The position numbers were made by a program, and so were the translations under genes. From contig CM043800.1 of assembly GCA_023974075.1 (NCBI GenBank), positions 31,962,452 to 32,026,451 on the forward strand: a stretch of DNA of 64,000 nt, in the 5' to 3' direction. Positions 29,891-42,703 of this stretch are shown here, piece by piece. Source of the DNA: Chaenocephalus aceratus. Taxonomy: Eukaryota > Chordata > Actinopteri > Perciformes > Channichthyidae. Positions within the stretch are counted from its first letter, which is position 1; every line of letters begins with the position of its first letter. A model generated the notes under the pieces. The model ran no database searches. It was given only the letters and a program-made list of their open reading frames with translations, and had not been told where the DNA came from.

Positions 29891-32800
29891 AATAGCTTCT
29901 GATTGACTAGCATCCAACCGAGCTCCTTCTTTCTCAATTCCTGGTTGCTCTCCTTTCTTTCCTCTTACTTTCAATACACTGCCCTTGTTTCTCACTCTAT
30001 GCCTCTTTGCATTGTGCTTCCCACAAAACACTGCATTGTCATCTGCTATCTTTTTCCGGGGCCATGACTGAGCACCAGCCTGTAGCCAGGGAAGATACTG
30101 CCTTACTGACTGGGCAAGAAGCCCAGGGTCTCCAGGGACCAGACGGGCAAAGAGGGACCACCTGGCTCGACTGGCTTTCTGTTAGGACGCAGCTCAAGGG
30201 CATTGAGGGAAAATGAGAGCTGAGGATAAGGAGAGGGTGAGGTTAAGGAATGATGGAAGTCTGGCAAGCAGAAGGGAGGCAGAAAATGAATGAGGCAGTA
30301 GGAGTTTACCCGCTGATAGCAGCAGACATAAGTGACCTTAAGCCTCTGATTTTCCAAGGATGGCTGAGAATGGGCTGTGGGTAATTTAATGTGACAGCTA
30401 CACTGCTCAGCCTCGGCAGAGCGTCTTATTCACGTTCATGGTACTCATATTTTTCAAGCTTAAACTTACAGCCACAGTACATTTATTTCTTAAGCAACGC
30501 TGTCAGGGTGCCTTTCTGTCCTTATTTTTCGCACAAATACTTTACATGGATTGATTATTCCCGGTGTGCAAAAATATTTTTGATATAAATCAAAACCTAG
30601 ATGGTGTAATTTCTCTTAGAATATGCCCTAACATTGTCAAAGAAAATGGCAATGTCCTTTTTATAGTTATGAAATGTCTTCTCTTTTGGTTCCTGTAATT
30701 AAGCTTCATGCCAGAATCATACAAAAATAACTATTCTTTAACGTTATCAATTTCTTTATCAATGGTCGGATGACATGAAAGCTCAGATTGACACTGCAAA
30801 ACTATAAAACCCTCATAAAGTGATCCACTGTGTTGAAGAGAAGGCTGTGTTGAGAGGTCTGTTATAATCAGGAATAATCAAAGTTGACAAGCTATTATCT
30901 AAATGAACAATTTAATTTCCAGTAATATTCAAAAGGAAACTCATAAACAGATCTTGGTCTGTATTAGAATGAATAGTACACTGTTTTAGGGTGTGATGCT
31001 TATAATAATTTATGGACTGATCAAATATCCGCCAGGCAGGTACCGACTTGAATGTTGACCTTTCAGTTTGGTCAGATCTGATTATATTTGCTAGTACGTG
31101 TGGGAGTAGGACACACCTTTTTGAATTGTCTCGGTGTGTTTGAAGCTGCTTGGCACCGGTATTTCTTTACTTCCAGCTAAGCTTTGTAACATGTATTATG
31201 AGTACAGGCTCAGCATCCATTTATAATTCAAAACTCTCCAAACAATTTGAAGAGAAGGTGTGTGTTACACTATTACATACAGAGCTGCTGTTATCCGATT
31301 ATAGTTTTTGTGGAAGCTGGAGTTAAACTTCAACCGAAACCTTTATTCCTAGAGTAAAGAAAAGAGAGAGACTCAACAGAGGCAAAGTAATTGAAAAGCA
31401 GTATTTAGATCCTTTGTGAGGCTTTGCTATGGATTTGTTAAGCAAACATTTTGGGAGTGCAAATTAAGAACTGCACTGATTGTTATAATCGCAGGCTTTG
31501 TTAATAATTAACAGACCTTTTGTATTCTTATTTCTGGTAGCTACAGCACAAAACAACAATAACTGTGTATCCTATAATCACATTTTTAAAGAGAAAGCTA
31601 TTCAGTCAAAGTAGAAGTACCTACAGATCTTTGTAGAACAGTCAGATTATTGGTTCTTCTGTTTAATCCTTTATATATGCTGTAGATCAGGAAGTTCCTG
31701 GGACAGCGTGGGTTCACTCAGGTCAAACGGTTTAGTAGTGGGCGTATAAGTGCAGATTTTGAAAACATGAACTGAGAAAAAGGTTCTTTGTGAGCGTTAA
31801 ATAAAGCACATATTGAATGGGAACTTACTTTTACACTTCCTTAGAGATGTTTAATATTGTTGCCACCTGGTTTTACCCCAATGAGGGAAAACTCACTGTC
31901 TGTTGTTAGAATTCATTGGTTTGTTTTATTTCTTGCACCTAATGAATTGCAAAGATGTAGATAGTGTTTGTCATTCTAATTACCAGACATGGTTGTGATC
32001 CTAATTAAGTCTCAGCGGGTGGACAAAACAATAGTCTAAGACCCATTACAGCATTAATAACACAGTTTCATCAATGCTGCAATTGTTAAATGTGTATGTT
32101 TGCCTAGTAAATGGTTCACCAAGACACCTGCACATAGATTGCTTTATCTATAGTTAACAATTGACTCCAACAAGGGTGGGAGACGTATGCAGTATCACTA
32201 GGATCACCAATAAACCGCCAGAAAACTGATTCTAGAACAGAGTGTCCTGCTACAATTACCTTTTTGTTTCAAAATTCAATCAACAGTTTTGTTGAGGAAA
32301 TGTGCATTTAAAGCAGCTCACCAGAAGTATTACAGTGCAGAACATATGATTCTCCTTAAGAAAATTAAGGTAATACTACATTTGTTGTAGAGTCCAAAGT
32401 TACAGGATTTGTTAATCCCATTAAGAGATAAGGGCCATAATATTACCTTATCAATAGAGCCCGTGAAGGAAAGATTAGAGGTGTATCATTGGAAACCACA
32501 CTCTTGGCAAAGCTTGAGTAAAGGTTCCCCGGGCTTCACATTTTATCTTGAATATGTTGTTTAGATTATGGCTTAGCACAGAAGTTTAATTACTGAAAGA
32601 AATGTACATGCTAAGAATCTTACAAATGGATTTCTTTGCCTCATATTTAATGAGATGATTCTATGTATAGTCGACGTACAAGACATTTAAGTCATTAAAG
32701 CAACAATGAATATTGATTGGTTTGATTGTCCGCCATTCTGTGCATGCGTCACAGGGCTGCAAGCAGTAATCATCATTTTAGGTGTCAGCCGAAGAATATT

Positions 32801-33147
32801 CTAGCAATTAGTGGTTGCCCATGAGGCCATTTTCTGTTTCATGGGTAGGTGCCGGATTTGAGGTCTCCATGAAATGAGACAGTCCCAAGACAACTTACAG
32901 TATAAAGGTGAAGCGAGTATCTGTACTAAATGTTAACTTGTTCTTTTGCTCACTTCTGAAGCCTAAAACTCTATTTGTGCTTTTCCAGAGTATAGTGTGG
33001 CTTGTTTCTGTGTAGCTTTTTAATTATACTTAGGATAAAACGTTCCTATTAATAATGTGAGGAGTAACCTGTGTGAGCCGGTAGTATTGTGCAGATATGG
33101 CGACAGGGATCATAATGAAATATACCAGCCACAGGCCATTATTCATC
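29891..33147. other. intron 1 sequence, no repeat or exon recognised
   Basis: 3.3 kb of AT-rich intronic DNA, notably free of clear transposons compared with its flanks. Possible conserved noncoding sequence cannot be judged without comparison. Confidence 0.5.
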
Positions 33148-33564
33148 ATTTAAACCACATGTGTCAAACTCAAGGCCCGGGGTCCAAATCAGGCCCTTGG
33201 TGGATTTCATTTCGGCCCGCAGGATAATTTCTAATTACTATTAGATCTGTCCCGCCGGTATATTGCACACACACCTTCACTCAATCCTGAGGGTTTCCTC
33301 CGCTCAGAGCCTGAGCCCAAACATTGATGAACTTGCACCCAAGATGAGATGCCAAGTATCTGGCTTGAACTAGCATCAGAGAGCAGCACACTGAGTTTAA
33401 ATGGATGTTTCCTTCTGCACTTTGTTTCTCACGACAACATTACATTACATTGCATTTATCCAAAGTGACTTACAATAAGTACGTTCGACCAACAAAATAC
33501 AAACTTGAAGAAAACAGAATCATATAAGTACATCAGGCTTCATAGAGCAAAAACATTTCAAGTG

Positions 33565-34737
33565 CTACTCAACTGGCTTTAGATAAGCCAGCCCTTTATT
33601 AGTATACAAGTGCTTTGTTAATAGTTCTATCGCTCGAAGTAGATTAGTTTTCAGTCTGCGCCGGAAGGTGTGTAAGCTATCTGCTGTCCTGATGTCAATG
33701 GGGAGCTCATTCCACCATTTTGGAGCCAGGATAGCAAACCCACGTGTTTTTGCTGATGGGAACTTGGGTCCCCTTCGCAGCGATGGTGCAGCGAGCCGTT
33801 TGGTTGATGCAGAGCGGAGTGCACGTGCTGGGGTGTACAGTTTAACCATGTCCTGGATGTAGGAAGGGCCAGATCCATTCGCAGCATGGTACGCAAGTAC
33901 CATTGTCTTGAAGTAGATTCTAGCAGTTATCGGAAGCCAGTGGAGGGAGCGGAGGAGCGGCGTGGTGTGGGAGAATTTAGGAAGGTTGAAGACCAGGCGA
34001 GCAGCTGCATTCTGGATGAGCTGCAGAGGTCGGATGGCACATGCAGGTAGACCAGCCAGGAGGGAGTTGCAGTAGTCTAGGCGTGAGATGACGAGAGCCT
34101 GGACCAGAACCTGCGTCGCTTTCTGGGTCAGCTGGGCACGCATCCTCCTGATGTTGTAAAGCGTGTATCTGCAGCAGCGGGTTGTAGCAGCGATGTTTGC
34201 AGTGAAGGACAGGTTGTTATCTAGGGTCACACCCAGATTCCTTGCAGTCTGAGTCGGGGAAACAACAGAGGTGCCGATGTTGATTGTTAGCTCAAGAGTC
34301 TGACAATCTTTTCCCGGAAGGAAAAGCAGTTCAGTCTTGTCAAGGTTGAGCTTGAGGTGATGATCAGACATCCACTGAGAGATGTCAGCTAGACAAGCAG
34401 AGATGCGTGCGACGACCTGGGTCTCTGAGCGGGGAAAGGACAGAATTAATAGGGTGTCGTCAGCGTAGCAGTGGTATGAAAAACCATGCGGGCTAATGAC
34501 TGATCCGAGCCAGTTTGTGTACAAGGAGAAGAGGAGGGGACCAAGAACAGAGCCCTGAGGGACCCCTGTAGTTAATTGACAAGGGTCGAACTCGGACCCT
34601 CTCCAAGTAACCCTGTAGGTGCGGTCTTTGAGGTATGAGGTGAGGAGGGAAAGTGCAGAGCCTGAAACTCCAAGTTCTTGGAGAGTGCGAAGGAGGATCT
34701 GATGGTTCACCATGTCGAATGCAGCAGACAGGTCCAA
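33565..34737 (-). pseudogene. LINE reverse transcriptase (broken ORF2, C-terminal part)
   Basis: 390 codons. The reverse transcriptase signatures appear in order: L-S-A-A-F-D at residues 3-8 (catalytic aspartate), T-G-V-P-Q-G-S-V-L-G-P-L-L-F near 57-70, and the catalytic box Y-A-D-D near 92-95. The C-terminal L-D-Y-C-N-S-L-L-A-G-L and Q-N-A-A-A-R-L-V regions are typical of the L2/CR1 group. The N-terminal fingers of the domain lie upstream in other frames (about 34738-35285), so the ORF is not intact. Confidence 0.85.
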
Positions 34738-35287
34738 AAGGATGATGACAGAGGAGAGGGAGGCTATTTTAGCAGTGTGCAGTTCCTCAGTGACAGCAAG
34801 GAGGGCAGTTTCTGTGGAGTGACCTGCCTTGAAACCAGACTGGTGCGGATCCAGAAGGTTGTTCTGATGGAGATAGCAGGAGAGTTGTCTAAAGACAGCG
34901 CGTTCAAGTGTTTTAGACAGGAACGGGAGGAGAGAGACAGGCCTGTAGTTTATAACATCAGACGGGTTGAGAGTGGGTTTCTTTAGGAGAGGGTTTACTC
35001 TTGCCTCCTTGAGACTGTTTGGAAAGTGACCAGAAGTTAGAGAAGTGTTGATTAAATGGGTGAGAAACGGTAGAATATCAGGAGCGATAGTCTGAAGGAG
35101 GTTTGAAGGGATAGGGTCCAGAGGACAGGTGGTAGGGCGGGCAGAGGTAATGAGGGTAAGAACCTTACTTGGAGAGAGAGGGGAAAAGGAGGTCAGTGTG
35201 TGGGTGAAAGGAGGGTCTGGTGACCCAGCGGTGAGTAAAGGTGAGTCAGAAAAAGACAGCGAATATCATCAACCTTTTTTTCAAATG

Positions 35288-36288
35288 CCCCTTTCACACC
35301 AGCGCCTTTTCAGCTCCGGCTCGGAGCTAGAGCCTGAAAAGCGCCGGGTTTTCCTGTTCACACCGCAGCGGCGCCGGCTCTTAGCTCCGGAATCCGCTTC
35401 ATTTCCAGCTCCAAAAAAGTGTCGGTCCAGAGGCAAGAGCTTGGAGCTAAGAGGCGACGTCGCTTACGTCTCTCTTACGTCGAGGCGTGCAGGAAACTAA
35501 ACCCACCTCCCATGGGTCGACTGTTATGCCTGCCTACAAGCAGTAGTGCCTATAAACACACTTTATAAAGTCAGGCAACACTAACCAGGCTTCGTGTGAT
35601 TCTGTTTATTTGTACCTTACTTTGACCATCCGTTCACTGTTATCGATCATTGTGGAGAGAGGCAGACGTGTTGTTTTGTATTATTGCAGCTATCGGATGC
35701 AAGTAGTCAGTTTAGCTTCGGTTGCTATGCTAACATCACCCGTTTTATACCAGAGAAACTTTCATAACAGCGTTGTGATACCAAACAGTGTCAATTCAGA
35801 CTGACACACATTCACTTAGGCTAAGGGGAACTGGGGATATGCATCAGCTGCTTGTGTGAGACGGACAGTGAATACTTTAGAGCGGCCGCTGCAGTGTGAG
35901 CTAACCGGGAGTTAACGGGAGAATAAACTCCCGTGGAAGAGCAGCCAGCACTGCAGCGGTCGGTAAATGCTGCAGAAACACATTAATAAACAATGAACCA
36001 CGGCACTCTGGAGCATAAGGTTGGAGAAGTCGTTATTCAATTTATTCTGGCTTTGTGTGATTAAAAGCAACACGATCATCGACCCGACGCAGTTGTTGTT
36101 GTTGTTGTGAGCTTCCGTTGGGGAGCAAATCAGCGATGTAAACGGTGACGTCATGACGCAGCAGGGGCAGCTCTGGGGCGCCAGTGGGCGGTGTGAACAG
36201 AGCAGGAGCTGAAAAGGGAAACCGGAGCTGAACCAGAAAAGCTCCCGCTCGGAGCTAGAAACTGAAAAGCGCTGGTGTGAAAGCCACA
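35288..36288. mobile_element. 1-kb non-autonomous element with long TIRs inside the LINE
   Basis: Long imperfect inverted ends: CCCCTTTCACACCAGCGCC at the left and, inverted, GGCGCTTTTCAG with CGCTGGTGTGAAAG at the right. The similarity runs for roughly 100 bp with repeated AGCTCC/GGAGCT words. No coding potential. Ends of the CTTTCACACC type also occur in the element at 61833-62389, so the two may be related. I could not fix the target duplication; boundaries are good to a few bases. Confidence 0.72.
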
Positions 36289-36406
36289 AAAGTGGTTAAC
36301 AAAGTCGCTTGACAGAAGGGAGGAGGGGGAAGGGGCTTTGGGGGGGTCCAGGAGGGAGGAGAAGATGGAAAATAGTTTTTTAGGATTGGAATAGGAAGAT
36401 TGGATC

Positions 36407-37516
36407 TTATCTTGAAAGAAAGTGCTTTTTGCCTGAGAGATCGAAGCAGAGAAAGAGGAGAGCCTGATAGGTTAGGTCGTCACGGTGTTTGGATTTCCAC
36501 CATTTCTGCTCTGCTGCCCGAAGGACGGTTCTATTAGCACGCAGTGCATCATTTAGCCAGGAAGCAGGAGGGGACTGACGAGCCTGCCGAGATGTGAGAG
36601 GACAGAGAGGGTCCAGAGAGGATGAGAGAGTAGAGAGGAGAGTTTCTACAGCAGAGTTTGGAGGCAGCAATTGGAACAAGTCAGAGGAAGGGAGGGCTGA
36701 GAGCACCGATGAGGCAAAGGTAGAGGGGGAGAGGGAACGAAGATTACGGCGGACAGGTGCAGGATGAGAAGAGATTAGTTCGTTATGTTTGGAAAGGGGT
36801 AGAGAGAATGAAATGAAGAAGTGATCGGATGTGTGGAGCGGGTTTACAGAGAGGTTAGAAGTAGCGCAGTTTCTTGAGAATATGAGATCAAGAACATTGC
36901 CAGCTTTATGAGTTGGTGGGGAAGGAGACAGTGAGAAAGCAAAGGCGGTTAACAGAGATGTTAGTTCGTCTATCTTCCTCATCTGGAGGTTGAAGTCTCC
37001 GAGAAGTACAGCGGGAGGGCCAGTTTCAGGGATGTGTGAGAGGAGATGATCTAATTCCTCCAAGAAGTCTCCCAAGGCGCCTGGTGGACGGTAGAGAACA
37101 ACAATGGTTAATTGTATAGGATGGGTTACTCTGACGGCATCGAATACAAAGGTGGAAGGAGTGAAGTTAGGTAGCTTGAAGAGGGAAAAGCTCCATTTGG
37201 GAGAGAGCAGGAGACCAGTGCCACCTCCTCTGCCAGTGGGTCTGGGTGTATGGGAGAAGGAATATGCTGTGGAGAGAGCTGCTGGGGTGGATGTGTTGGA
37301 TGGAGTAATCCAGGTCTCAGTGAGAGCAAGGAAATCCAGAGACTGTAGGGAAGCGTAGCCAGAGATGAAGTCAGCCTTAGGAACAGCTGACTGGCAGTTC
37401 CACAGGCCGCCTGAAACTAGATGTTGGACGTCAGTGGAGCACGTGGGATAGACGAGAGCAGGCCGGTTATAGCGATTACGAGATACACGGGGCCAGTGAT
37501 AATTGCGAGAAAACAC
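36407..37516 (-). pseudogene. LINE endonuclease domain (broken ORF2, N-terminal part)
   Basis: 369 codons read on the minus strand. Motifs of the APE-like endonuclease are in order: L-A-L-T-E-T-W-I (catalytic Glu), R-G-G-G-T-G-L-L, V-V-L-Y-R-P-P, L-L-G-D-F-N-L (catalytic Asp/Asn) and L-H-T-S-D-H-F (final Asp-His). The C-terminal end is lost where the sequence runs toward the inserted element at 36288. It nicks target DNA to prime reverse transcription in active relatives; this copy is dead. Confidence 0.85.
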
Positions 37517-38162
37517 ACATGATTATAGCATGAGGGGCTAAACAACCAAATAAAATAAAAATAAAACACCAGCGATACTTAGCTCAATCAAAGTAGGATT
37601 TGACTCCCGCAGGACTCTAATGTCTTTGCCTGTCTGACGCTGACGCTCCAGGAAAGTGCTGCCTAAAATGGACACCTGATTGCTGAGTTCTCACAGCTGT
37701 GGGGCCACGTCCCTTTAATTAGTTAACTCTCTGCAGCTGGTGGCCCTCAAAAGCAAATCTAGACTGGCTTCCTCCTGACTCGTTATTGTCTTTTAAGTCA
37801 ATTACATTAAACCCTAAGTTATAAAGTTATGAGTTTACGACAACAGGGCATGTTTGGATTTTTATTCGAGGGAAATAGTTTTTTTGAAGCTGTTGTTGGC
37901 CTGTGGAAAAATGTAATCATAAGAAATGACTGAGGAAAAGCTGCAGATAGAGCCATAAGAAGTGAATGCAACTGATTATTTAATTTTTAATGTTGTTTTT
38001 ATAGGCAATCATTTAAGCTTTGTTAGTTCCAGGTTTAATATGTGCAATAAGTTCATCTCAATACGTTTTTGCAATAAACATTGAACCAGTCCGGCCCTCG
38101 ACTAGTACCCATTTTTTTATTTTGGCCCACTGTGTATTTGAGTTTGACACCCTGATTTAAAC

Positions 38163-40541
38163 CAACACTGGTCTTTCACAATCACCTCGAGGAGCACAAC
38201 CATGTGGGTCCACTCACAATGACCTTTTTTGTATAAAGAGCCCTGCTGGTCATGCAAACACCACATTGAAATACATGTGTTTCTGTAAACACAGTATGGT
38301 GTGTGGGTGGAAAGCCAGCTAACCACGATAACATCTTGACTTTTTGAAAAAGAATGAAACGTATCACTGATAACTTTTTTATCAAAGTAACTCTTTAAAC
38401 GTTTTCTCTCCTTTGTCCTTGCTTGGTCCGACGTATTTTGGTTGCCAGCCATGTACAATTAGTAACCTGGCAACAGGCCACAGTTCTTGGCGTTGGGAAT
38501 GATTGTGTGTAGCAAGTACCAGGCCATGCTGACACTGGGTACACATTCAGAAGTGAAAGAGCTGTTACCCGTTGCTGCTTTTCAATAACCTTGCTGCATA
38601 AAGACTCAGGGGGATAAAGACGCAGCACCTGCCATTATTGACAAGCAGCCAGGATGAACCGCCTGATTTTAAATGTCAAGGATCTGCTGGCATTCAAATC
38701 CTTTCTTACCATTCTTCTTCTACTCAGTACATCTCCTTCAAACATATGTCTTGACAGCACTGAAGTTGTGTGCTGTCAGTTGTTCTTTGAAGTGTACGGC
38801 CCTCCTTTTCACTTATCCTATCCGCTCTTATGGCTCTTCACATGATGAGCACTGAAGGCCATTATTGGAGTCATGTTTGAGAGACTTAAGAATAGGTTAA
38901 CTGTCACCACCTATCCACCAGCCGGTTGGACATTTTAAGGCTCCATCCTCCAAGCTTTTTGTACCGGGCCCTGGATGTGTTGAGATTTCTTACATTTAAA
39001 AGAGTCAGTATTGAGACTGAAATAGCTTTTTGTCTCGATCTCATCCTTGTTGTCCACTATGCACAATCTTCACTTGTCCCTCCTTGTCCTCCATGGATGA
39101 TAATGGGTCATTTAGAGTCATTCTCTGATCCAGTGTTGAAGCCACTGCTCGAGGTTCCAGCAGTATACCGTTTAATCAATCCAGTCATGACCTGTGTGCT
39201 CCTTTTTTCCTCAAGGACTACACTGCCCATCTTTTTATTGAAGGTTATATTTAAATGGCAGAGCTTGGTCATTCAGTGTTATTAAACAGCTTCTGCTGGG
39301 GCGAGCCTGAGACTTAAATACCACATTTGTATTTATTTGAGAAATGTGAGGCATTGCTATGTTCTGAAAATTACGACCTCTGATAATATTACATTTGCCA
39401 CGGTAACCTTGACAGGAAAAGGTTTGCCTTTAACAGTCTCTCCATATGACTTTCAATCCTCATTTTGAATTGCCTGATTGCACTTTTAATGCCAGATCTC
39501 CGTGGCTTCTATTCATGGCTCATGATTCAGAGAGTGAAGGCTCGGAGCCAAAAGTACGCTGGCTCAGGTCCTATAGTTAATGTCATGGTCACACTTGACA
39601 CAAGGGATCATGGGACTCCTTCTCCTCTAATAATACCCCCTGCCACCCTCTGGATCCAGTTATACTCGTTTCCTTTTCTAGAGCCTTGAAGTATGGGTAG
39701 GTCTATCGTGAGTCGTATAGAAACATTGTGCATTAATGAACAGAAGTTCTCCCTTTGGCTCTTCAGTGGCTCACTGCAGATCAAGTTTTGGGTGTATGGT
39801 TATGTTATACCCTGTCTAGAACTCGATGTAGTCCCTGTTGGTATTGCTGAAATTAAGCACGTGTTTCTCGTTTTTTATTTGAATTAGTTTCATTACATTC
39901 TCTGTGTCTGCCTATTAGGATTAAAACACACCATCAATTATTCTTAGGTAAATGTAATAAGTTACCGTCTTCTTGAACTCCTTCAGTTACTCTCAGTAGT
40001 TTCCATCACATTAGTCAGCTGTTACAGAGGATGTTTATCTTTCCTGTGTATAGCAGTGCTACCCCGCAGCCCGATGTCGTGCATATGCAACATGTTTGCT
40101 CAGAAATGTAGAGCACAAGGCCCCTCGGGGTCTGACTTGTAGAGGTAACTGCTCTTTGTTTGCAGATCGTGTTTCTTTGGATCCCATGTCACACTGTTGT
40201 ATGCGTTGACATCAGCTAATTGGCTCCCAGCTGAACAGAACAGACCGAGGTCAACTCATAACAGGCTCACCTTGTTAAAGAGAATGATACATGGATAGGG
40301 TTAGCAGACCTCATATACATGCATAAAGTGTTGACAAACTCAAATCATTACATTTCTTTGCAATTCTTTACACGCATTTGTAATAAATCTAGGTGATAAA
40401 CTGATATTGGTTCTCAGTTCATGGCATCATTGTGTATAAATACTGCCGTGGGTATAATTTCCATTTTGAAGGCCTGTCATTGTTATCTTTTCTGTTCAGC
40501 CAATTAGCTTGCTGGAGCTGTGCAGGCCCACCTGTGTGATC
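38163..40541. other. intron 1 sequence, nothing recognised
   Basis: 2.4 kb of intronic DNA. Short open frames such as 38926-39285 show no family and no coding bias that I can judge. No transposon ends found. Confidence 0.5.
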
Positions 40542-40542
40542 C

Positions 40543-41586
40543 GGGGCCTATGCTACGAACCTGGTTCAACCTAACCTGGATATGTTTGAGTTAGCCGGTT
40601 GGCCTAATCCAAAACATACGCGCTCTCGCTAAACTGTACTACGACGCTGGTTATCAAGTGGATCGCTCAAGCCAGCCGTGTCCTATCTAGTTAGGTGCGC
40701 GTTCACATGAAAGGGGTGGTATCTGGAGCATTCGACCAATCACAAATATGGAGAAGCGTACTGACAGCGCAGCGTCATACTTCCTGAATGAAAAGTGAAC
40801 TTTAATACTAGTCAAAAATGAAGAAGTTAAACTTTAAACATCCATGACTTAAACACTTTATCCAGGATAAAAGCCACATAGCTGCACCTGCAAGGTGAAT
40901 ACAGCTGGCAAAAGAAAAAGTGTTTGAATGCGTACATTAACAGGTTTATGATATCACTGCCCCGTCTAAAACACGATCTGACTTTAATTACATTTGTCTC
41001 GAGTGTTTCGTCAACTTAATGTGTTGCTTAAAATAATACTTCTGCATACAGTATGTGACACTGTGAGTGTTGCACGGCCAGATACGGCTCAGCTGACTCA
41101 GATAAGGAGATATACGATACATTATGAAGTGATATGCCGCGGACTGTACTTAATGTACTCTGATCCGGTTACTTATGTTGTGGCCGATATTTAAGTAAGC
41201 TTTCTTAACGCTAATGTTATAATAGTCAGATTGCTCTGAAGATGGAGGTGATATTCTATTAATGTTCACGTTCACACAGTCGGTGATTTTTGCCGGCCGT
41301 CTTTCCTGCGACGGCAGCTTTTCTGTATTTCCTTTCTCCTGTAATATGACTTGATCGCTTTAAACTCCGCACACTGAGCTCTGATTGGTCAGCAGGCGGT
41401 GCTTTCACTGAGTTGAGCTCTTAGCCTGCAACCTAACCTGGTCCCGACTAGGTTAGCCGCTAAGCACAAGTTACCATGGAGATCCAGCCTGCTAAAAAGA
41501 GAACCAGCTTCGTAGGACCGGAAAGCCGGAGTTTCCCCTGAATTTAGCCGGCTAAGCGAAAATCCTGCTTCGTGGTATACACCCCC
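40543..41586. mobile_element. Harbinger-like non-autonomous DNA element
   Basis: The ends are imperfect inverted repeats. The left begins GGGGCCTATGCTACGAACC; the right, inverted, reads GGGGGTGTATACCACGAAGC. Further inward both arms carry inverted GGTTAGGTTG/CAACCTAACC and TTAGCCGGCT/AGCCGGTT words. About 1.04 kb, with no transposase. The CTACGAA-type ends match a widespread fish group that I associate with Harbinger elements, but I could not identify a 3-bp duplication, so the superfamily is tentative. Confidence 0.6.
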
Positions 41587-41821
41587 GGTGTCCCCCACGC
41601 CGAACAGAGATCTCTGCAGTGTTGTTGTCTCAAACACTTGGATGCAGCTTCTTAATTATGTAACAGTGTCTATCGGGGGTTAAGATTTTGTGAACATAAA
41701 AGTTAGCTTTCATAATAGCAGCTTTCTAAATAACATAGGGCTTTGGATAGAATATAATCGTTTAATGTCATTATACATGTACAATGAGATAATAATAAAT
41801 GCTTCTCCCTTTCAAGGGTGC

Positions 41822-42227
41822 TGTGACGAAGGTGGCTTCGTCACTATGGACTGACGGCTTCAGGCCGGGTGATAGGGCACATTGTTGGCGTGATTGCACA
41901 GTATAGGTTGTCTGTGGCTGATAATTGTGTGCACCTGGTGTCCTGTGGTGTCTCCTCCCCCCTCACCTGTGTCTTGTTGTGATGATTGGAGTGTGGGTAT
42001 TTAGGCTCTGTTGCCCTGTCTGTTGAGGGACTGGGTGTGTGTGTGAGATCCTGGTGGCTGCAGGATGTGGACAAAGAGAACAGCAGGATTGAGACTGTGA
42101 ACTTTGTGCCCGTGTTTTTAATAAATGCCCACGCCGGGTTATATTTTTGGACGTTCTGCCTCCTTGCTTGGTCTGGGCCGCTCAACGGTCAGCTTCACAA
42201 GTGCCATCAAAACAAAAACATCACAAC
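41822..42227 (+). mobile_element. solo-LTR-like unit
   Basis: About 405 bp starting TGTGACGAAGGTGG and ending AACATCACAACA, so the ends are TG...CA-like with short inverted TGTGA/TCACA. An AATAAA polyadenylation signal lies at 42120-42125, about 100 bp before the end, as in many Gypsy-type LTRs. No internal retroviral genes adjoin, so it would be a solo LTR left by recombination. No matching target duplication was found, which keeps confidence moderate. Confidence 0.45.
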
Positions 42228-42260
42228 ATAAGACAACAAATACACACAGCATACATACTT

Positions 42261-42380
42261 AGGAATAAGGAATAAGGAATAAGGAATAAAGTGCAGTAAT
42301 TATTTCCAAGAGTATAAAAATAAAATCTGTAATGTAATAAATAATAATAGTATTTATAATAATAATAATAATAATAATGA
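42261..42380. repeat. simple repeats (GGAATAA)n and (AAT)n
   Basis: Four AGGAATA-type units at 42261-42290 and an AAT run at 42356-42378. Probably part of the neighbouring LINE tail. Confidence 0.8.
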
Positions 42381-42703
42381 TATATATGTACAGAGTCACA
42401 TTGATTGATGGAAAAAACTGTCTTTGAGTGTCCAAATTAGCTATTGAATTTATATCCTGCTAAGCGTTTAAAGGGGAAAGGAAACACCAATTACAGTTAT
42501 AATATTCCGGTAGTTTATTCATTTTACAATGGATATTGATCGTAATATTTATTGTATATGATATTACTCGCCAAAAGAAAATTAATTATCCGCCGGCCGG
42601 GTGGGGAATTCCGGGACCAGGCCGCCGCCATTACGGGAGTCCCAAATGGTGACGTCACTGGCTGTGTTTTCGCTCCACCGGAAGTCAACACAACGTAGCA
42701 GAT

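Larger units (their letters stand above)
33439..37836 (-). mobile_element. near-full-length L2-type LINE, itself interrupted
   Basis: Minus-strand non-LTR retrotransposon inserted in the hAT. The 8-bp duplication ACGACAAC (33431-33438 and 37837-37844) marks both ends. The 3' tail is the ATTAC/TGTAA type at 33439-33452. It encodes an apurinic-type endonuclease domain (36407-37516) and a reverse transcriptase (33565-34737). About 1 kb of foreign DNA (35288-36288) breaks the region between them. Without that insert the LINE is about 3.4 kb. Its near-complete length with target duplications suggests a fairly recent insertion, but frameshifts make it inactive. Confidence 0.88.
33156..38154. mobile_element. 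hAT-type element split by a LINE
   Basis: The outer ends are CACATGTGTCAAACTCAAGG at the left and the complement TGAGTTTGACACCCTG at the right, the terminal pattern CAGGGGTGTCAAACTCA of a common fish hAT group (another copy is at 50695-51112). Identical 8-bp duplications ATTTAAAC flank it (33148-33155 and 38155-38162). Without the LINE insertion it is about 600 bp. It has no transposase and is non-autonomous. The left terminus has drifted from the consensus. Confidence 0.85.
41755..42420 (-). mobile_element. LINE-like 3' end split by a solo LTR
   Basis: Left part TTAATGTCATTATACATG followed by GTACAATGAGATAATAATAA, and right part with ACACAGCATACATACTTAG and A-rich simple repeats, look like two halves of one common fish LINE 3' end read on the minus strand, interrupted at 41821/42228. 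Assignment rests on recognising the tail pattern; limits are approximate. Confidence 0.45.

Noticed and set aside
34678..35500. + strand frames within the L2 LINE and its inserted MITE
   Set aside because: Antisense shadows of the minus-strand reverse transcriptase region and of the inserted GC-rich element.
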